This document shows, one piece after another, positions 1-11,045 of a stretch of 64,000 bases of DNA; the stretch's first letter is position 1; the number at the start of each line of letters is the position of its first letter. The translations under genes were made by a program, and so were the position numbers. The notes under the pieces were generated by a model. It ran no database searches. It was not told where the DNA came from and worked only from the letters and a program-made list of their open reading frames with translations. Origin of the DNA: Chrysemys picta bellii (lineage: Eukaryota > Chordata > Testudines > Emydidae); assembly GCF_011386835.1 (NCBI RefSeq), contig NC_088792.1:46676882-46740881 (forward strand), in the 5' to 3' direction.

Positions 1-52
1 GAAATGATTAAGTGAATTAGATCCCTTTTACAACTCAGAGTTTTAATATTTA

Positions 53-969
53 TAGGGTTACCATACATCCGGTTTTTCCCGGACATGTCCGGCTTTTCGG
101 CAATCAAACCCCCGTCCGGGGGAATTGCCAAAAAGCGGAACATGTCTGGGAAAAATACCAGCCGGGCACTTCCTGTCCCGCGGCTGCTCTGCTCCTCCCC
201 TGACTCAGACTTCGGCTCTGTTTTAGAGCCAAGCTGCCCGAGCTAGCGCTACGGGCTTCGGGCAGCCCCCGTGCCTCCTGACCCTGCGCCACCGGAGCAG
301 AGCAGCTGGAGCCCGGGACGGGAAGTGCCTGGCCGGCGGCTGAGGTCCGGAGGCACGGGGGCTGCCCGAAGCCCGTAGCACTGGCTCGGGCAGCTTGGCT
401 CTTAAACAGAGCCAAAGTCTGAATCAGGGGAGGAGCAGAGCAGCTGGAGCCGGGGAGGAGAAGTGCCCGGCCGGCGGCTGGGGTCCGGAGGCAAGGGGGC
501 TGCCCGAAGCCGGAGCGCTCAGGCAGCTCAGCTCTTAAACAGAGCCGAAGAGTCAGGGGAGGAGCAGAGCAACTGGAGCTCGGGAGGGGAAGTGCCCAGC
601 TGGGGATGCAGGGTCCGGAGGGATAGGGGCTGCCCGAAGCCCGAGCGCTACCGGCTTCACAGGTTTGCCGGGCAGCCTCCAGACCCTGCGCCCCCGGCCG
701 GGCGCTTCCCCTCCCGGGCTCCAGCTGCGCTGGGGAAGCGCCAGCTGGGGCCACAGGGTCTGGGGGCTGCCCGGCAAACCGTGAAGCCGGTAGCGCTTGG
801 GCAGCCCTTTTCGCGTGGCTGGGAGGGAGGAGGGGGAGTTAGGGCGGGGACTTTGGGGGAATGGGCGGGGAATGGGCGGAGTTGGGGCGGGACCAGGGGT
901 GGGAAAAGGGGCGGGGCCAGAGCCCCGTGGAGTGTCCTCTTTTTTTATTTTTTAAATATGGTAACCCTA
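53..969. mobile_element. hAT-like non-autonomous DNA transposon with intact TIRs and TSD
   Basis: The ends are perfect 12-bp inverted repeats (TAGGGTTACCAT at 53-64 and its complement at 958-969). They are flanked by an exact 8-bp target duplication, AATATTTA, at 45-52 and 970-977. An 8-bp duplication is the hallmark of hAT transposases. The interior is GC-rich, has no transposase, and consists largely of units of about 134 bp. The long open frames inside it on both strands come from base composition and have no recognisable domains. The element depends on a transposase encoded elsewhere. Confidence 0.82.
242..790. repeat. Internal ~134-bp repeat units of the hAT-like element
   Basis: The motif CTGCCCGAAGCC recurs at about 362, 498 and 630, each time followed by related GC-rich sequence (Gly/Ala-rich if translated). 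An inverted copy of the motif lies at about 255-275. Units are diverged by eye. The array lies wholly inside the transposon and probably spread with it. Confidence 0.6.
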
Positions 970-1065
970 AATATTTAAAGCTGTGACTTCTGTTTGTTTT
1001 GTTCATGAATACACTAGAGGGTTGCACACTTTGCTTCTGTAGGTTGAGCTCATTGCACACTCTAA

Positions 1066-1631
1066 CATTCTCAAACTTCAGCAACCCAAGGACCCCCCTT
1101 TTGATTTAAAAATTGTCAGGGACCCCCTAAGGCCCCCTGCTCAGCCTTGCCCCACCCCTGCCCCAAGGCCCTGCCCCTTCTCCAATGCCCCTTCCCCCAC
1201 TCCCTCCATCTCCACTCCATCGCTCGCTCTCCCCCACTCTCAATTTCATCAGGCTGGAGCAGGGGGTTGGGTTGCAGGGTGCGGGCTCTGGGAAGGAGTT
1301 TGGGTGCAGAGGGGGGCAGGCTCTGGGAGGGAGTTTGGGTGCAGGAGGGGGCGTGGGGACAGTCTCTGGGAGGGAAGAGGTGCGGGGGGGGTGCGGGCTC
1401 TGGGAGGGAGTTTGGGTGCAGGCTCCGGGCTGAGGCAGGGCGTTAGGGTGTGGGAGGGGGTGAGGGGTGCAGGCTCAGCTGGGTGGCGCTTACCGTTGGC
1501 GGCTCCCAAAAGCAACCAGCACATCCCTCTGGGCTGGGTTCCTAGGTGCGGGGCTAGGGGGTATCCGCACGCTGCCCCTGCCTGCAGGCACCACCTCCAG
1601 GGGTCCGCAGACCCCAGTTTGAGAAACGCTG
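1066..1631. mobile_element. hAT (Charlie-type) non-autonomous element
   Basis: The right end reads, on the minus strand, CAGCGTTTCTCAAACTGGGG, a typical Charlie-type hAT terminus. The left end (TTCTCAAACTTCAGCAACCC) is a degraded match. The flanks share CTCTAA, compatible with an eroded 8-bp target duplication. There is no coding capacity. Confidence 0.5.
1279..1440. repeat. G-rich imperfect tandem repeat
   Basis: The phrase GGAGTTTGGGTGCAG and the preceding GGCTCTGGGA recur several times at roughly 30-70 bp intervals. It sits inside the hAT-like element at 1066-1631. Confidence 0.55.
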
Positions 1632-1643
1632 CTCTAAAGGCTC

Positions 1644-1805
1644 CTGTGTGTGTAGATGCAATTATTTGTGTGCACATGCGGTAGCTTTCAAAAACTGCAC
1701 ATTTAAGACATGTGCAAACAGATGTCAGATGCAGGTCACTCTGGTAATCTGACCTATAATAACCTGACTGTGGTATTCTCTTACACTAGCTATGCCGGAT
1801 TACAG
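1644..1805 (+). repeat. 160-bp repeated segment, copy A
   Basis: The segment aligns collinearly with 2924-3082. Long shared blocks include GGTAGCTTTCAAAAACTGCA and CCGGATTACAG, with scattered substitutions. I do not recognise the family. It is either a local duplication or two insertions of one dispersed repeat. Confidence 0.75.
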
Positions 1806-1870
1806 CTATGCGTTCCCACTTTTTACTGGACATAAGGCAAGAGATGGGGGGGCGAAGACAAGCGGGGGTG

Positions 1871-2590
1871 GCTGTGGTGACGACACAGGAAAGGAAACAG
1901 AACGCCAGGTTTGTTGGTAGCCAGAGAGCTTTACAAGCCTCTTGCAAAAAGCCTCCCAGGAAAACTTTCCTGGGGGTTTTATTTCTCTCCTTACTTTGTT
2001 TACAACTCTTCTTAGTGGTTACATTCTTGCGCATAGAAAAGCCAAGCAGTATACATGCACATAAGATAACGAACCCATCTCTTGAGCGCGTGAACACCAG
2101 CTGCAAAGGTGATGTCAGGTTGCCAATAAGTTTTCCAAACATAGGCGCTAGAACAAGGTCACTCCTGCCTCATTGCTAAGGGAACAGTTTGCCGTTCTTC
2201 AAGGCTTGTGATTAGGGAGCAACACATTCCTACAGGTGGCTTCCAGGGCGAGGAGCAGCATGGGGGCTGAGCCTCAGGGAAAGGGGTGGCATAGCCACAG
2301 TTCGGGTGCTGGTGACCCCCCTGAGAGGAGAGTAAATGAGACAAATGGCGAACATGGGCTTGTTTGTTTTGGGGTTTAGTTATTGTGGGAGTTAAGATAT
2401 GTTTGTAAGGACTTTATATAATACAAAGTCCCCTCCCAGCAGGAGGTCTCAGTACTGACTGAGCTGGGAACATGTAGCAGGCAAGCAGAGAGGAGGCTCC
2501 TGGACTGTAATCCTGTTCTTCACAGACTAACCTTGTTCCTCATGGTTTGTCTGAGTGGGTCTTGTCTGACACACACGCTGACACACAGTG
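1871..2590 (+). other. Possible solo LTR of an endogenous retroelement
   Basis: This stretch lies between the two 160-bp repeat copies. It has a TATA-like ACTTTATATAATAC at about 2411, a G-rich upstream half and a CA-rich 3' end resembling a U5 region. No target duplication could be fixed, so the boundaries are guesses and the call is tentative. No gene is visible. Confidence 0.25.
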
Positions 2591-2923
2591 CACAGCACAC
2601 AGAGGAGCCTCAAGCCCATTTTCCCAAAGTTAGGGAAATCTCCCTTCGGGCTTTTTACACATCTTGAACAACCTCATACTGTGAATAGGAAGGGGACTAC
2701 AACTACATCATCCACCTGTAGGTATTGCAAGTACCACTGATGCAGAATGATACTTACATTGGCCAGATTTTCAAAGAAGCCTCAACTCAGTTTGCAGCTG
2801 TTGTTGTGCAAACATTTGTTCATGCAATTTTTCCAGAGTAGCACTTGTGAGCACAAATGATAGAAATCAAAACATGCAACAGCTGATGTGTATACTAAAC
2901 CAAGCATGAATAGAACACAAATA

Positions 2924-3082
2924 GTTGTGTGTGCAAATGCAATTATATGCATAAGCGGTAGCTTTCAAAAACTGCACATTTAAGACATATGCAAACAGAT
3001 GTCAGATTCAGGTCACGTTGGAAATTTGACCCACAATAACCTGACTATGGTATTCTCTTATGCTAGCTACACCGGATTACAG
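2924..3082 (+). repeat. 160-bp repeated segment, copy B
   Basis: Direct repeat of 1644-1805, in the same orientation. It differs by scattered substitutions and lies about 1.1 kb downstream of copy A. Confidence 0.75.
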
Positions 3083-5930
3083 TAATGTTTCTGTAAATGT
3101 TTAGGTATAATGCAAAATTCCTCAGTTGGTCTAGTATAAAGTTATATTAGATCTTCCAAAACTATATATTTAGGGCAGAGTTCTTCTCTCGAAGCTAGGC
3201 TGTGGAGCCCTTATCTACACTGCAGATCTGTACTGAATAGTCCCATCATGTGCACTGAACTTTCATTAACATCAGTAAGGGTTCAGCATGCAGAATATAC
3301 AATAACGATCTGTAGTGCAGCTCACAAAGAAGAATTTTGCTCACAATATTAAATTCTGGCCACTCTTATTAATTCTTTGCTACACACCCTTATTGAGGAT
3401 AAGACTAAAATTGCTTGCAGACTTATTTAATTATACAGTCATAAATTTAGGACAAAAAAAGCAACTGTGCAGACTTCAGTGGTCAATATGAATGTCACAA
3501 ACATTCCCAATTTCTGCAGAGCATATGTTGTTATTGATTCAGTTTGAATGATGCACAGAAAAGAAATGCATTTTTAAAAATGCAAAATAAAAACCAGCAT
3601 TTTGTCTATGAAAAAGGTGAACTACAAATTTAAAACGTTTAAAGTGAGATTATACCATTAAAATTTGGGAAGGATGGGCAGTAAAAATGTCAGGTTGAGA
3701 TTAAGTGAACAAAATTAATCACTCATGACCCTGATGGAGCAAGAGGGTTGGAAAATGCTACAAAATTTAAAGCAACCATGAGTGAAGGGACTTGGGGAAT
3801 TCATTTTAATTCACCGCAACCAAGTTCAAATACAAGCTGTGCTTTGTTATTCAACCTGCGGTATTTTTTTTCATATGGCCCTTTATATCTGACGAAGTCA
3901 TAATCACATACAGTAGAGTTTTCTTTCTTCGATTGTCAGAATTTCCTGGCTAATTACATATTAACAATGAATTGGATGTTGTGAGGTGGTGTTTCAGTAT
4001 CGGCTCTGTGCTCACCTAACCACAGCTATCAGGGAACAAAGTTGCTCAAGTTAACCCAGGGGAGCAGAGAGTCAAGACAACAGTTGAGTAATGGAGCTCT
4101 TGGTCTCATGCCAATATGAGGAGTGGCTAAATAGAAATTTTGTACTATATCTTCATTGCCCTCTCCAGCTAAGCCAACAGTAAACGCATACAGTTACACA
4201 AAAATGTGTTACGAATTGCACTAATCCCTTCTTTCCCACCTGCATCTGCTGAGAGACTGGAAACCATCACCTTTATGATACTCCCAGTCCCAGCAAACCC
4301 CAACATCATTTGCAATTCCTGATTTCAGAAATAAATATGGCTCATTTTTTTTAATTTAAAAGTTGTGATTTCACCACCACCGCCACACACACCCCCCACA
4401 CACACACAAAAAGAAGTTGCAGCCATAGTTGGTTAAAGTTTTGGTGCAGTCAGTTCAAGCTAGCACACAGGGTCACAATACCACTCAAACTTGGCTCAAC
4501 TGACCCTCCATCATGCTTGGCAGGTATGTGTAGAGGTGCTCTCAAGACAGAGGTGTGGTGGGGTAGCAGGGTGGGGTGGGGGCTTCTGGACACGGTTGTG
4601 GGAGTGCAGGAACCTAAATTCTTAGTTTTCTGACTAGGTGTCTCATTGGCAGCTGGGTCCCTTACTCTTCAACGGGGGCTGGATATCCTCCCTCTAGGCC
4701 TTAGGAGAGCAGGGGGAGTGAGTCCCTGCACCCTAGAGCCAGCTCCAGCTCAGAGACACCTCTTCTCCTTATGGAGGGCTGGCACCACTGGGACTCCCCT
4801 ATCTCAGATTTGAACTTCGCAGGAGGCATAAATCCCATCCCTTACCTGTCCACATTCCCCAGGGACGCCCAAACCCAAACCCAGGTGCAGTCAAGCAGCT
4901 GCTAAAGGCAAAGTCCTCAAGCATGCTCAGGATTGCTGCTGCTTTGGTGGAGGCAGAACTGGGAGGATGGTATCAGCAGGGCTGAGGCAGGGTGTGGTGC
5001 TCAGCACAGAGCAGCGAGCAAGATGAGCCTACTGGGAAGCCTGACCCCGACCAGCATGGGTCCCTGACCCTGTATTCCTCCTTGCCTGCCTCCACCACTG
5101 CCCCCCACTGGGGTATGATGATGGGGAGGCTGGGCCAAATCTGAGTGGCATTGCATCCCCATCCATCAGGTGCAACGCTACTCACTCAGATTTTCCAACC
5201 TGACGAAGGGGTGGCCAGGCCAAATTAGAGTGAGTTACATGGGGTTGAAACATCACTCGCATGTGTGGCAAGTATAAAAAGTTTCAGTGAGTGCTGACAG
5301 TTACTGCTTCCACAACAAAATCACTGCCTGCAGTTTTCTTACTGCCTTAGAAATAAAGCAATATACCAGGCCACTGAACTGACCTGAAGATTGATATTCA
5401 CATCTAATACACTCCAGGTGTTAACTCTATTAGAATGCATGCCTTGGTTTGAAATATAGGTTGGTTTTCCACATTAAAAAGTATGAATATAGCCTTATGG
5501 AAAAGTCATACAGAATCTAATAAAGAATGAGAACCTTTCTACAGAGCTTTTAAATCAACCTATAGAATAATATAGAAGGGATTAAATTCTATGGGATAGT
5601 TTAAAAACTAGCATTCTGTATTAAAATCAGTAGGTTTCAGAGTAAGCTGAATAAGAATCCTATCTAATTTCTGTAGCACCAACTGATTTAATCTCTACTA
5701 AATTCGGGTGGCCTTTTTGACAAGAGTAATTGCAGCCAATCATTGTATATTTGCCCAAATATTATATATTGGCAATGGGCATTTTCCTGAGGGGTGAGCC
5801 CTCACTACTGGAAGGGGGGGGAGGTTTTAGTGCTTCTCAAAATCAGGCCCAAAGTTTGCAAACCCCTTGACTAATTTCAAAGTATTAGTTCTAGAAGTCA
5901 CATGGTAGCACAGAGTCCACTTCCATTTGT
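3083..5930. other. No gene seen; unassigned AT-rich then mixed sequence
   Basis: No convincing ORF, splice-flanked exon or recognised repeat was found. A short C/CA-rich low-complexity patch lies at about 4378-4412. The sequence from 4540 to 5200 is moderately GC-rich but has only a short open frame without recognisable domains. Confidence 0.5.
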
Positions 5931-6098
5931 TCATAGAATATCAGGGTTGGAAGGGACCTCAGAAACTCATCTAGTCCAACCCCCTGATCAAAGCAGGACC
6001 ACTCCCCAGCTAAATCCCCAAATGGCCCCCTCAAGGAGGGAACTCACAACCCCGGGTTTAGCGGGCCAATGCTCAAGCCACTGAGCTATCCTTCCCCC
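5931..6098 (-). mobile_element. tRNA-derived SINE with CR1-like tail
   Basis: Read on the minus strand, the element starts with a tRNA-like head (GGATAGCTCAGTGGCTTGAG, an A-box region). A degraded B-box-like GGGGTTGTGAGTTCCCTCC follows. It ends in the CR1-type tail (GGTTGGACTAGATGA and a terminal ATTCTATG). SINEs of this build mobilise through CR1 reverse transcriptase that recognises the shared tail. Confidence 0.78.
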
Positions 6099-6219
6099 AG
6101 TTCAAGGCCAATTAGTAAGACAAATGAGCATTGTGCCCACAGGGCTGAATTTTTACTCTGATATAAAATAGATCAATCTGTAATACAGGCCTGCACAACA
6201 TGCGGCCCGGGGGTGAGTA

Positions 6220-6490
6220 GACAAGCAGTAGGTGAAGGAGGGGGGCTGAGGAGGCAAGCGGGCGGGCAGTGGCGGGGGGTCAGGTGAGCTGGCGGTGGGG
6301 GAGGAGGCAGCTCAGGAGGTGAGCAGGTGGGCAGTGGCGGGGGGTGAGCAGGCGAGCCGGGAGGGGATGGGGAGCTGGGGAGGCGAGCGGGAGTTCAGTG
6401 GCAGGGAAGCAGGTGAGCCGGCGGCAGTGGCGGGGGGCTGAGTAGGTGAGCCGGGGTGGTGTGGGGCTGAGGAGGCGAGCGGCGAGTTGG
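6220..6490. repeat. G-rich degenerate minisatellite
   Basis: Variants of GGTGAGCCGG, GAGGCGAGCGGG and GGCAGTGGCGGGGGG recur irregularly. The left edge (GCACAACATGCGGCCCG) resembles the start of a dispersed repeat, so the array may lie inside a transposon. Confidence 0.6.
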
Positions 6491-6674
6491 TGGCTGACCT
6501 GTTCTACTGATCTGGTCTGGTTCCCATCCCCTCTCCAAGGGTTGCAGCTGTCTGGAAATGCCTGCCTTCCATGCCTTCCTTATTCACACCTCATTCATTC
6601 AACAGGGCAATTGATTACAAAGTGGGGAGAAGATCTTATTCTACTTCTAGCCAGAGGTGAAAGTAAGCCAGTAC

Positions 6675-6720
6675 GGTCCGGTACGGCGTACGGGCAAGAG
6701 CCAGTATGCCGTGCCGGACC
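6675..6720. repeat. GC-rich hairpin within a dispersed repeat
   Basis: GGTCCGGTACGGCGTAC pairs with GTATGCCGTGCCGGACC: 17-bp arms with two mismatches and a 12-nt loop. The surrounding 6653-6790 looks like a TIR element fragment. There is no coding content. Confidence 0.6.
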
Positions 6721-6847
6721 ACACTGGCTTCCGCGGCGGAGATTTAAAGGGCTCTGGGCTCCCCCGGTGCAGTGGTCCCAGCTTCCAGCAGTTGGAGGTT
6801 TAGGGACACTCGGCGCATGGGGTTGCATCCCTGACCATCTTGGCTAA

Positions 6848-7351
6848 TAGCCACCAATGGACCTATCCTCCATGAACTTTTTTCTAATTCTTTTTTTAAC
6901 CCAGTTATACTTTCAGCCTACACAACAATCCCCGCCAATGAGTTCCACTGATGGACTGTGTGTTGTGTGAAGAAGTACTTTCTTTTGTTTGTTTTAAACC
7001 TGCTGCCTAATAACTTCACTAGGTGACCCCTGGTTTTTGTATAATGTGGAGATAAATAATACGTCCTTATTCACTTTCTCCACACCATTCATGATAGAAG
7101 TCTATACAATCATACCCTCCTCAGTCATCTCTTTTCTAAGATGAACAGTCCCAGTCTTTTTAATCTCTTCTCAAATAGAAACTGTTCCATACCCCAATCA
7201 CTTTTATTGCCCTGCTCTGTACTTTTTCCAATTCTAATATCTTTTTTGAGATGGAGCAACCAGAACAGCATGCAATATTCAAGATGTGGGTGTACAATGG
7301 ATTTATATAGTGGCGTTATGATATTTTCGATCTATCCCTTTTGTAATATTG
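6848..7351 (-). mobile_element. CR1 LINE, 3' part (antisense), interrupted
   Basis: The reverse complement matches the C-terminal reverse transcriptase and 3' region of CR1, frameshifted throughout. It is one element with 8396-8496 and 8792-10130, split by a Penelope-like insertion and a MITE. Confidence 0.78.
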
Positions 7352-8395
7352 TTAGGTATCGGGGTAGCCTGTTAGTCTGTATCCACAAAAACAACAAGAA
7401 ATCCGGTGGCACCCTAAAGACTAACAGATTTATTTGAGCATAAGCTTTCGTGGGGAAAAAACCACTTCTTCAGATGCATGGAGTGAAAATTACAGATGCA
7501 GGCATTGTTATACTCACACATGAAGAGAAGGGAGTTACCTCACAAGTGGAGAACAAGTGTTGATAGGGCCAATACAATCAGGATGGATGTAGTTCACTCC
7601 CAATAATTGATGAGGATGTGTCAATTCCAGGAGAGGAAAAGTTGCTTCTGTAATGAGCCAGCCACTCCCAGTCCCTATTCAAGCCCAAATTAATGGTGTT
7701 AAATTTGCAAATGAATTTTAGTTCTGCAATTTCTCTTTGAAGTCTGTTTCTGAAGTGTTTTTCTTCAAGTATGGCTACTTTTAAATCTGTTATAGAACAT
7801 CTAGGAAGATTAAAGTGTTCTCCTACTGGCTTTTGTATGTTACCATTCCTGATGTCCGATTTGTGTCCATTTATTCTTTTTCGTAGAGACTGTCTGGTTT
7901 GGCCAATGTACATGGCAGTGGGGCATTGCTGATATAAGATGGCATATATCACATTAGTAGATGTGCAGGTGAATGAGTCCCTGATGGTGTGGCTGATGTG
8001 GTTGGGTCCTCTGATGGTGTCGCTAGAGTAGATATGGGGACAGAGTAGGCAACAAAGTTTGTTACAGGGTTTGGTTCCTGGGTTAGTGTTTCTGTGGAGT
8101 GGTGTGTAGTTGCTGGTGAGTATTTGCTTCAGGTTGGGGGGTGGTCTGTAAGCGAGGACTAGCCTGCCTTCCAAGTTCTGTGAGAGTGAGGGATCGTTTT
8201 CCAGGATAGGTTGTAGATCGTTGATGATGTGCTGGAGAGGTTTTAGCTGGGGGCTGTATGTGATGGCCAGTGGTGTTCTGTTATTTTCCTTGTTGGGCCT
8301 GTCCTGTAGTAGGTGACTTCTGGGTACCCGTCTCACTCGGTCAATCTATTTCCTCACTTCCCCAGGTGGGTTCTGTAGTTTTAAGAATGCTTGAC
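7352..8395 (-). mobile_element. Penelope-like element, 5'-truncated, inserted in CR1
   Basis: The element begins at its 3' terminus (low coordinates) with the family's characteristic end: GTTAGTCTGTATCC, then a stretch ending in GATGCATGGAG. It then runs through the GIY-YIG endonuclease reading frame on the minus strand. The reverse transcriptase domain is missing, the usual 5' truncation. CR1 sequence resumes on both sides, so this insertion is younger than the CR1. Confidence 0.82.
7578..8336 (-). CDS. Penelope-like element GIY-YIG endonuclease domain (partial ORF)
   Basis: An uninterrupted frame of about 250 codons encodes the C-terminal part of a Penelope-type polyprotein. The frame contains a cysteine cluster (CNKLCCLLC, about residue 92). 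It is followed by the GIY-YIG core: VIYAI, then MYIGQTRQSLRKRINGHKS with the conserved Tyr-Ile-Gly, Arg and His (about residues 130-160). In Penelope elements this domain nicks target DNA so the adjoining reverse transcriptase can prime. There is no ATG at the start of the frame; it opens inside the truncated element, so it is not a stand-alone gene. It is the best preserved of three endonuclease copies in the window (others at 14086 and 39556) and has no stop codons, which suggests a recent insertion. Expression is doubtful. Confidence 0.75.
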   Translation of the reverse strand: MRRVPRSHLLQDRPNKENNRTPLAITYSPQLKPLQHIINDLQPILENDPSLSQNLEGRLVLAYRPPPNLKQILTSNYTPLHRNTNPGTKPCNKLCCLLCPHIYSSDTIRGPNHISHTIRDSFTCTSTNVIYAILYQQCPTAMYIGQTRQSLRKRINGHKSDIRNGNIQKPVGEHFNLPRCSITDLKVAILEEKHFRNRLQREIAELKFICKFNTINLGLNRDWEWLAHYRSNFSSPGIDTSSSIIGSELHPS

Positions 8396-8496
8396 ATTTT
8401 TAGCTTTTTTGACTGCTGCTGCACGTTGAGTAGATGTTTTCAGAGAACTGTCCATGACTACAAGATCTCTTTCTTGAGTGATAACAGCTAACTTAG
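8396..8496 (-). mobile_element. CR1 LINE, middle segment of the split copy
   Basis: Short CR1 stretch between the Penelope-like insertion and the MITE. It is collinear with CR1 sequence on both sides once the insertions are removed. Confidence 0.7.
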
Positions 8497-8791
8497 GGCT
8501 GGTCCACACTGGGGCGAGGGATCGATCTAGGAAACGCAACTTCAGCTACGAGAATAGCATAGCTGAAGTCGACGTTTCCTAGATCAAACTAAGTTTACTT
8601 ACTGTGGGTCCACGCGGCGCAGGCCAGCTCCCCTGTCGACAGCGCTTCCTCCTCTCGGCGAGCAGGAGTTCCGCAGTCGACGGGGGAGCGCTTCTGGGAT
8701 CGATTTATCGTGTCCAGATGAGACGCGATAAATCGATCGCAGAAGATCGATCTCTACCCACCGAATCGAGCGGGTAGTGTGGACCTACCCC
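8497..8791. mobile_element. Harbinger-type MITE nested in CR1
   Basis: The inverted ends GGCTGGTCCACACT and AGTGTGGACCTACCCC are flanked by TAG on both sides (8494-8496 and 8792-8794), consistent with a 3-bp duplication. The ends resemble the left end of the Harbinger element at 59632 (GGCCTACACTAC). The interior holds two hairpins, at about 8523-8584 and about 8698-8740. There is no coding capacity. Confidence 0.72.
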
Positions 8792-10130
8792 TAGACCCCA
8801 TCATTTTGTATGTAGAGTTGGGATTTTGCTTTCCAATGTGCATTAATCAACACTGAATTTCAACTGGCATTTTCTCGCCCCATCACCCAGTTTTATGAGA
8901 TCCTTTTATAATTCTTTGCCATCAGCTTTGGACTTAACTATCTTAAGGAATTTTGTATCATCTGCAGACTTTGCCACCTCATGGTTTCTTCTCTTTTCCA
9001 GATCATTAACAAATATGCTGAATGGCACTGGTCCCAGTACAGATCTTTGGAAGACCCCACTATTTACCTCTCTCCACTGCGAAAACTGACCATTTATTCC
9101 TATCCTTTGTTTCCTATCTCTTAACCTGTTACTGATCCATTAGAGGACCTTCCCTCTTATCCCATGACTACTTACTTTTCTTAAGAGCCTTTGGAGAGGG
9201 GCCTTGTCGAAGACTTTCTGAAAATTCCCACTATACCCACTGGATCACCTTTATTTAAATATTTGACCTCCCTCAAATAATTCTAGTAGATTGGTGATGC
9301 ATGATTTCTCTTTTAAAAAGCCATATTAATTCTTCCCCTACATATCATGGTCATCTATGTGTCAGATAATTCTGTTCTTTACTATAGTTTCAACCATGGT
9401 ACTTAAGTTAGGCTTACGGGCCTGTAATTGCAAAGATAGCCTCTGGAGCCTTTTTTAAAAAATCAACATTTCATTAGCTATCCGCCAGTCATCTAATATA
9501 GAGGCTGATTTAAGTGATACATGCAACAGGCCATAGTTCTGCAATTTTATATTTGAGTTCCTTCAGAACTCTTGGGTGAAAACCATCTGGTCCTGGTTAC
9601 ATATTACTACAGGATTAATTTATCAATTTGCTCCAAAACCTCCTCTACTGACACCTCAGATTTCTCACCTAAAAAAAAATGTCTTAGGGGTGGAAATCTC
9701 CTTTACCTTCTCTGCAATGAAGACTGATGCAAAAAATTCATTTAGCGATGGCCTTGTCTTCCTTGAGTGCCCCTTTAGTGGGACCACTGGATGATTGAGA
9801 TGCTGGTTATTTAGCAGGCTTCCTGCTTCTGATATACTTTTTTATTTAAATGCGGTTTGTTTTTGTGTCTTTTTGCTAGATGCTCATCAAATTCTTTTTT
9901 GGCCTGCCTAATTTGCTCCTTTCTAGTTTCCTCAGTAGGATTTGACTTCTAATTTTTAAAGGATGTGTTTTTGCCTCTAGCCACCTCTTTTTCTCTATTT
10001 AGCCATGGTGACACTTTTGGTCCTCTTACTGTTTTTCTTTTTCATTTGCAGTATATGTTTAGTTTGAGCCTCTATTATGGTGTTTTTAAATAGTTTCCAT
10101 GCAGCTTGTTCACACACAATGTTCAGGCTG
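8792..10130 (-). mobile_element. CR1 LINE, reverse transcriptase region (antisense, decayed)
   Basis: The reverse complement corresponds to the CR1 ORF2 reverse transcriptase region with many frameshifts and small deletions. The 5' end is lost at about 10130. It continues the copy begun at 6848. Confidence 0.78.
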
Positions 10131-10893
10131 AATTTCTACTTCAAAAACAGACCATAAAAATGTTCTTGACTGCTCTTTTTTTATTTTAGTCTTCAAGGTG
10201 TTAATCTTCTTGTATGATTTAAGAGGAAAGTAATTGTTCATTAATGTCTCTCTTATTCATACTCCATACACAAGATAGTCTTAATGGGTAATGTATCCTG
10301 TAGTCCTTTCCTTCATGTCAATGGGAGTTTTGCTTGAATAGTCCTTGTGTAGAGACTTCAGGAGTAAGAGAAATCCTTGAATGAACCTTTTTATCACTTA
10401 GGAATATAAGTGCTAATTGAGCTTTAATAGACTCTACCAATTTTCAGCTGAATGATACTGTATTGTATCAGCATTGCAGTAGTGACTACAGTTATAGTTA
10501 AGATAGAATTTTCTCTCCAAGGCCCTGTTTTCAGTGCTTTATATCTTTCCTCAAAAACTACCTTTCACCTGAATTTCTTTGTGCTTGTTTACAATCCACA
10601 TTTATTTATTTATGATGTTTGAAGAACATCCTGTCATTTTTTAGTTGTACAAGAAATAAAACAGAATGAGGATTTTCTGCTGGAAAATTGTTCAGATGCT
10701 TTTTGGCATTGGGATAACTCCAGGCTGGTCTGGCTTTAAAACTTCAGATGTGGCATCTCTGCGAGACCTCTGTAAGGAATGGGTGCTTTGCTAATTTTGG
10801 GGAGGACATTTTTTGATAGAGAAAAGTTATAGTGAAAATAGTGAACTGTGCATGAGCATTGCATTATTTTCTAAACAACCAAAGGCCCTGATC
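10131..10893. other. No feature seen
   Basis: AT-rich sequence between two CR1 copies. I see no ORF, exon-like signal or recognised repeat. Confidence 0.45.
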
Positions 10894-11045
10894 ATAGAAT
10901 CATAGAATATCAGAGTTGGAAGGGACCTCAAGAGGTCATCTAGTCCAACCCCCTGCTCAGAGCAGGACCAATTCCCAGCTAAATCATCCCAGCCAGGGCT
11001 TTGTCAAGCCGGGCCTTAAAAACCTCCAAGGAAGGAGACTCCACC
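10894..11045 (-). mobile_element. CR1 LINE 3' terminus (antisense)
   Basis: It starts with CATAGAATCATAGAATATCA, the complement of the CR1 terminal ATTCTATGA repeats. The typical 3' untranslated segment follows (GGAAGGGACCTC, CTAGTCCAACCCCCTGC). The copy is truncated after about 150 bp. Confidence 0.85.

Noticed and set aside
242..790. Regularly spaced repeats considered as a CRISPR-like array
   Set aside because: Units of about 134 bp are contiguous and diverged with no distinct spacers, and the genome is vertebrate.
104..978. Long overlapping open frames on both strands, Gly/Ala/Pro-rich
   Set aside because: They lie entirely inside a hAT-like transposon made of GC-rich repeats; frames are open on both strands and show no domain.
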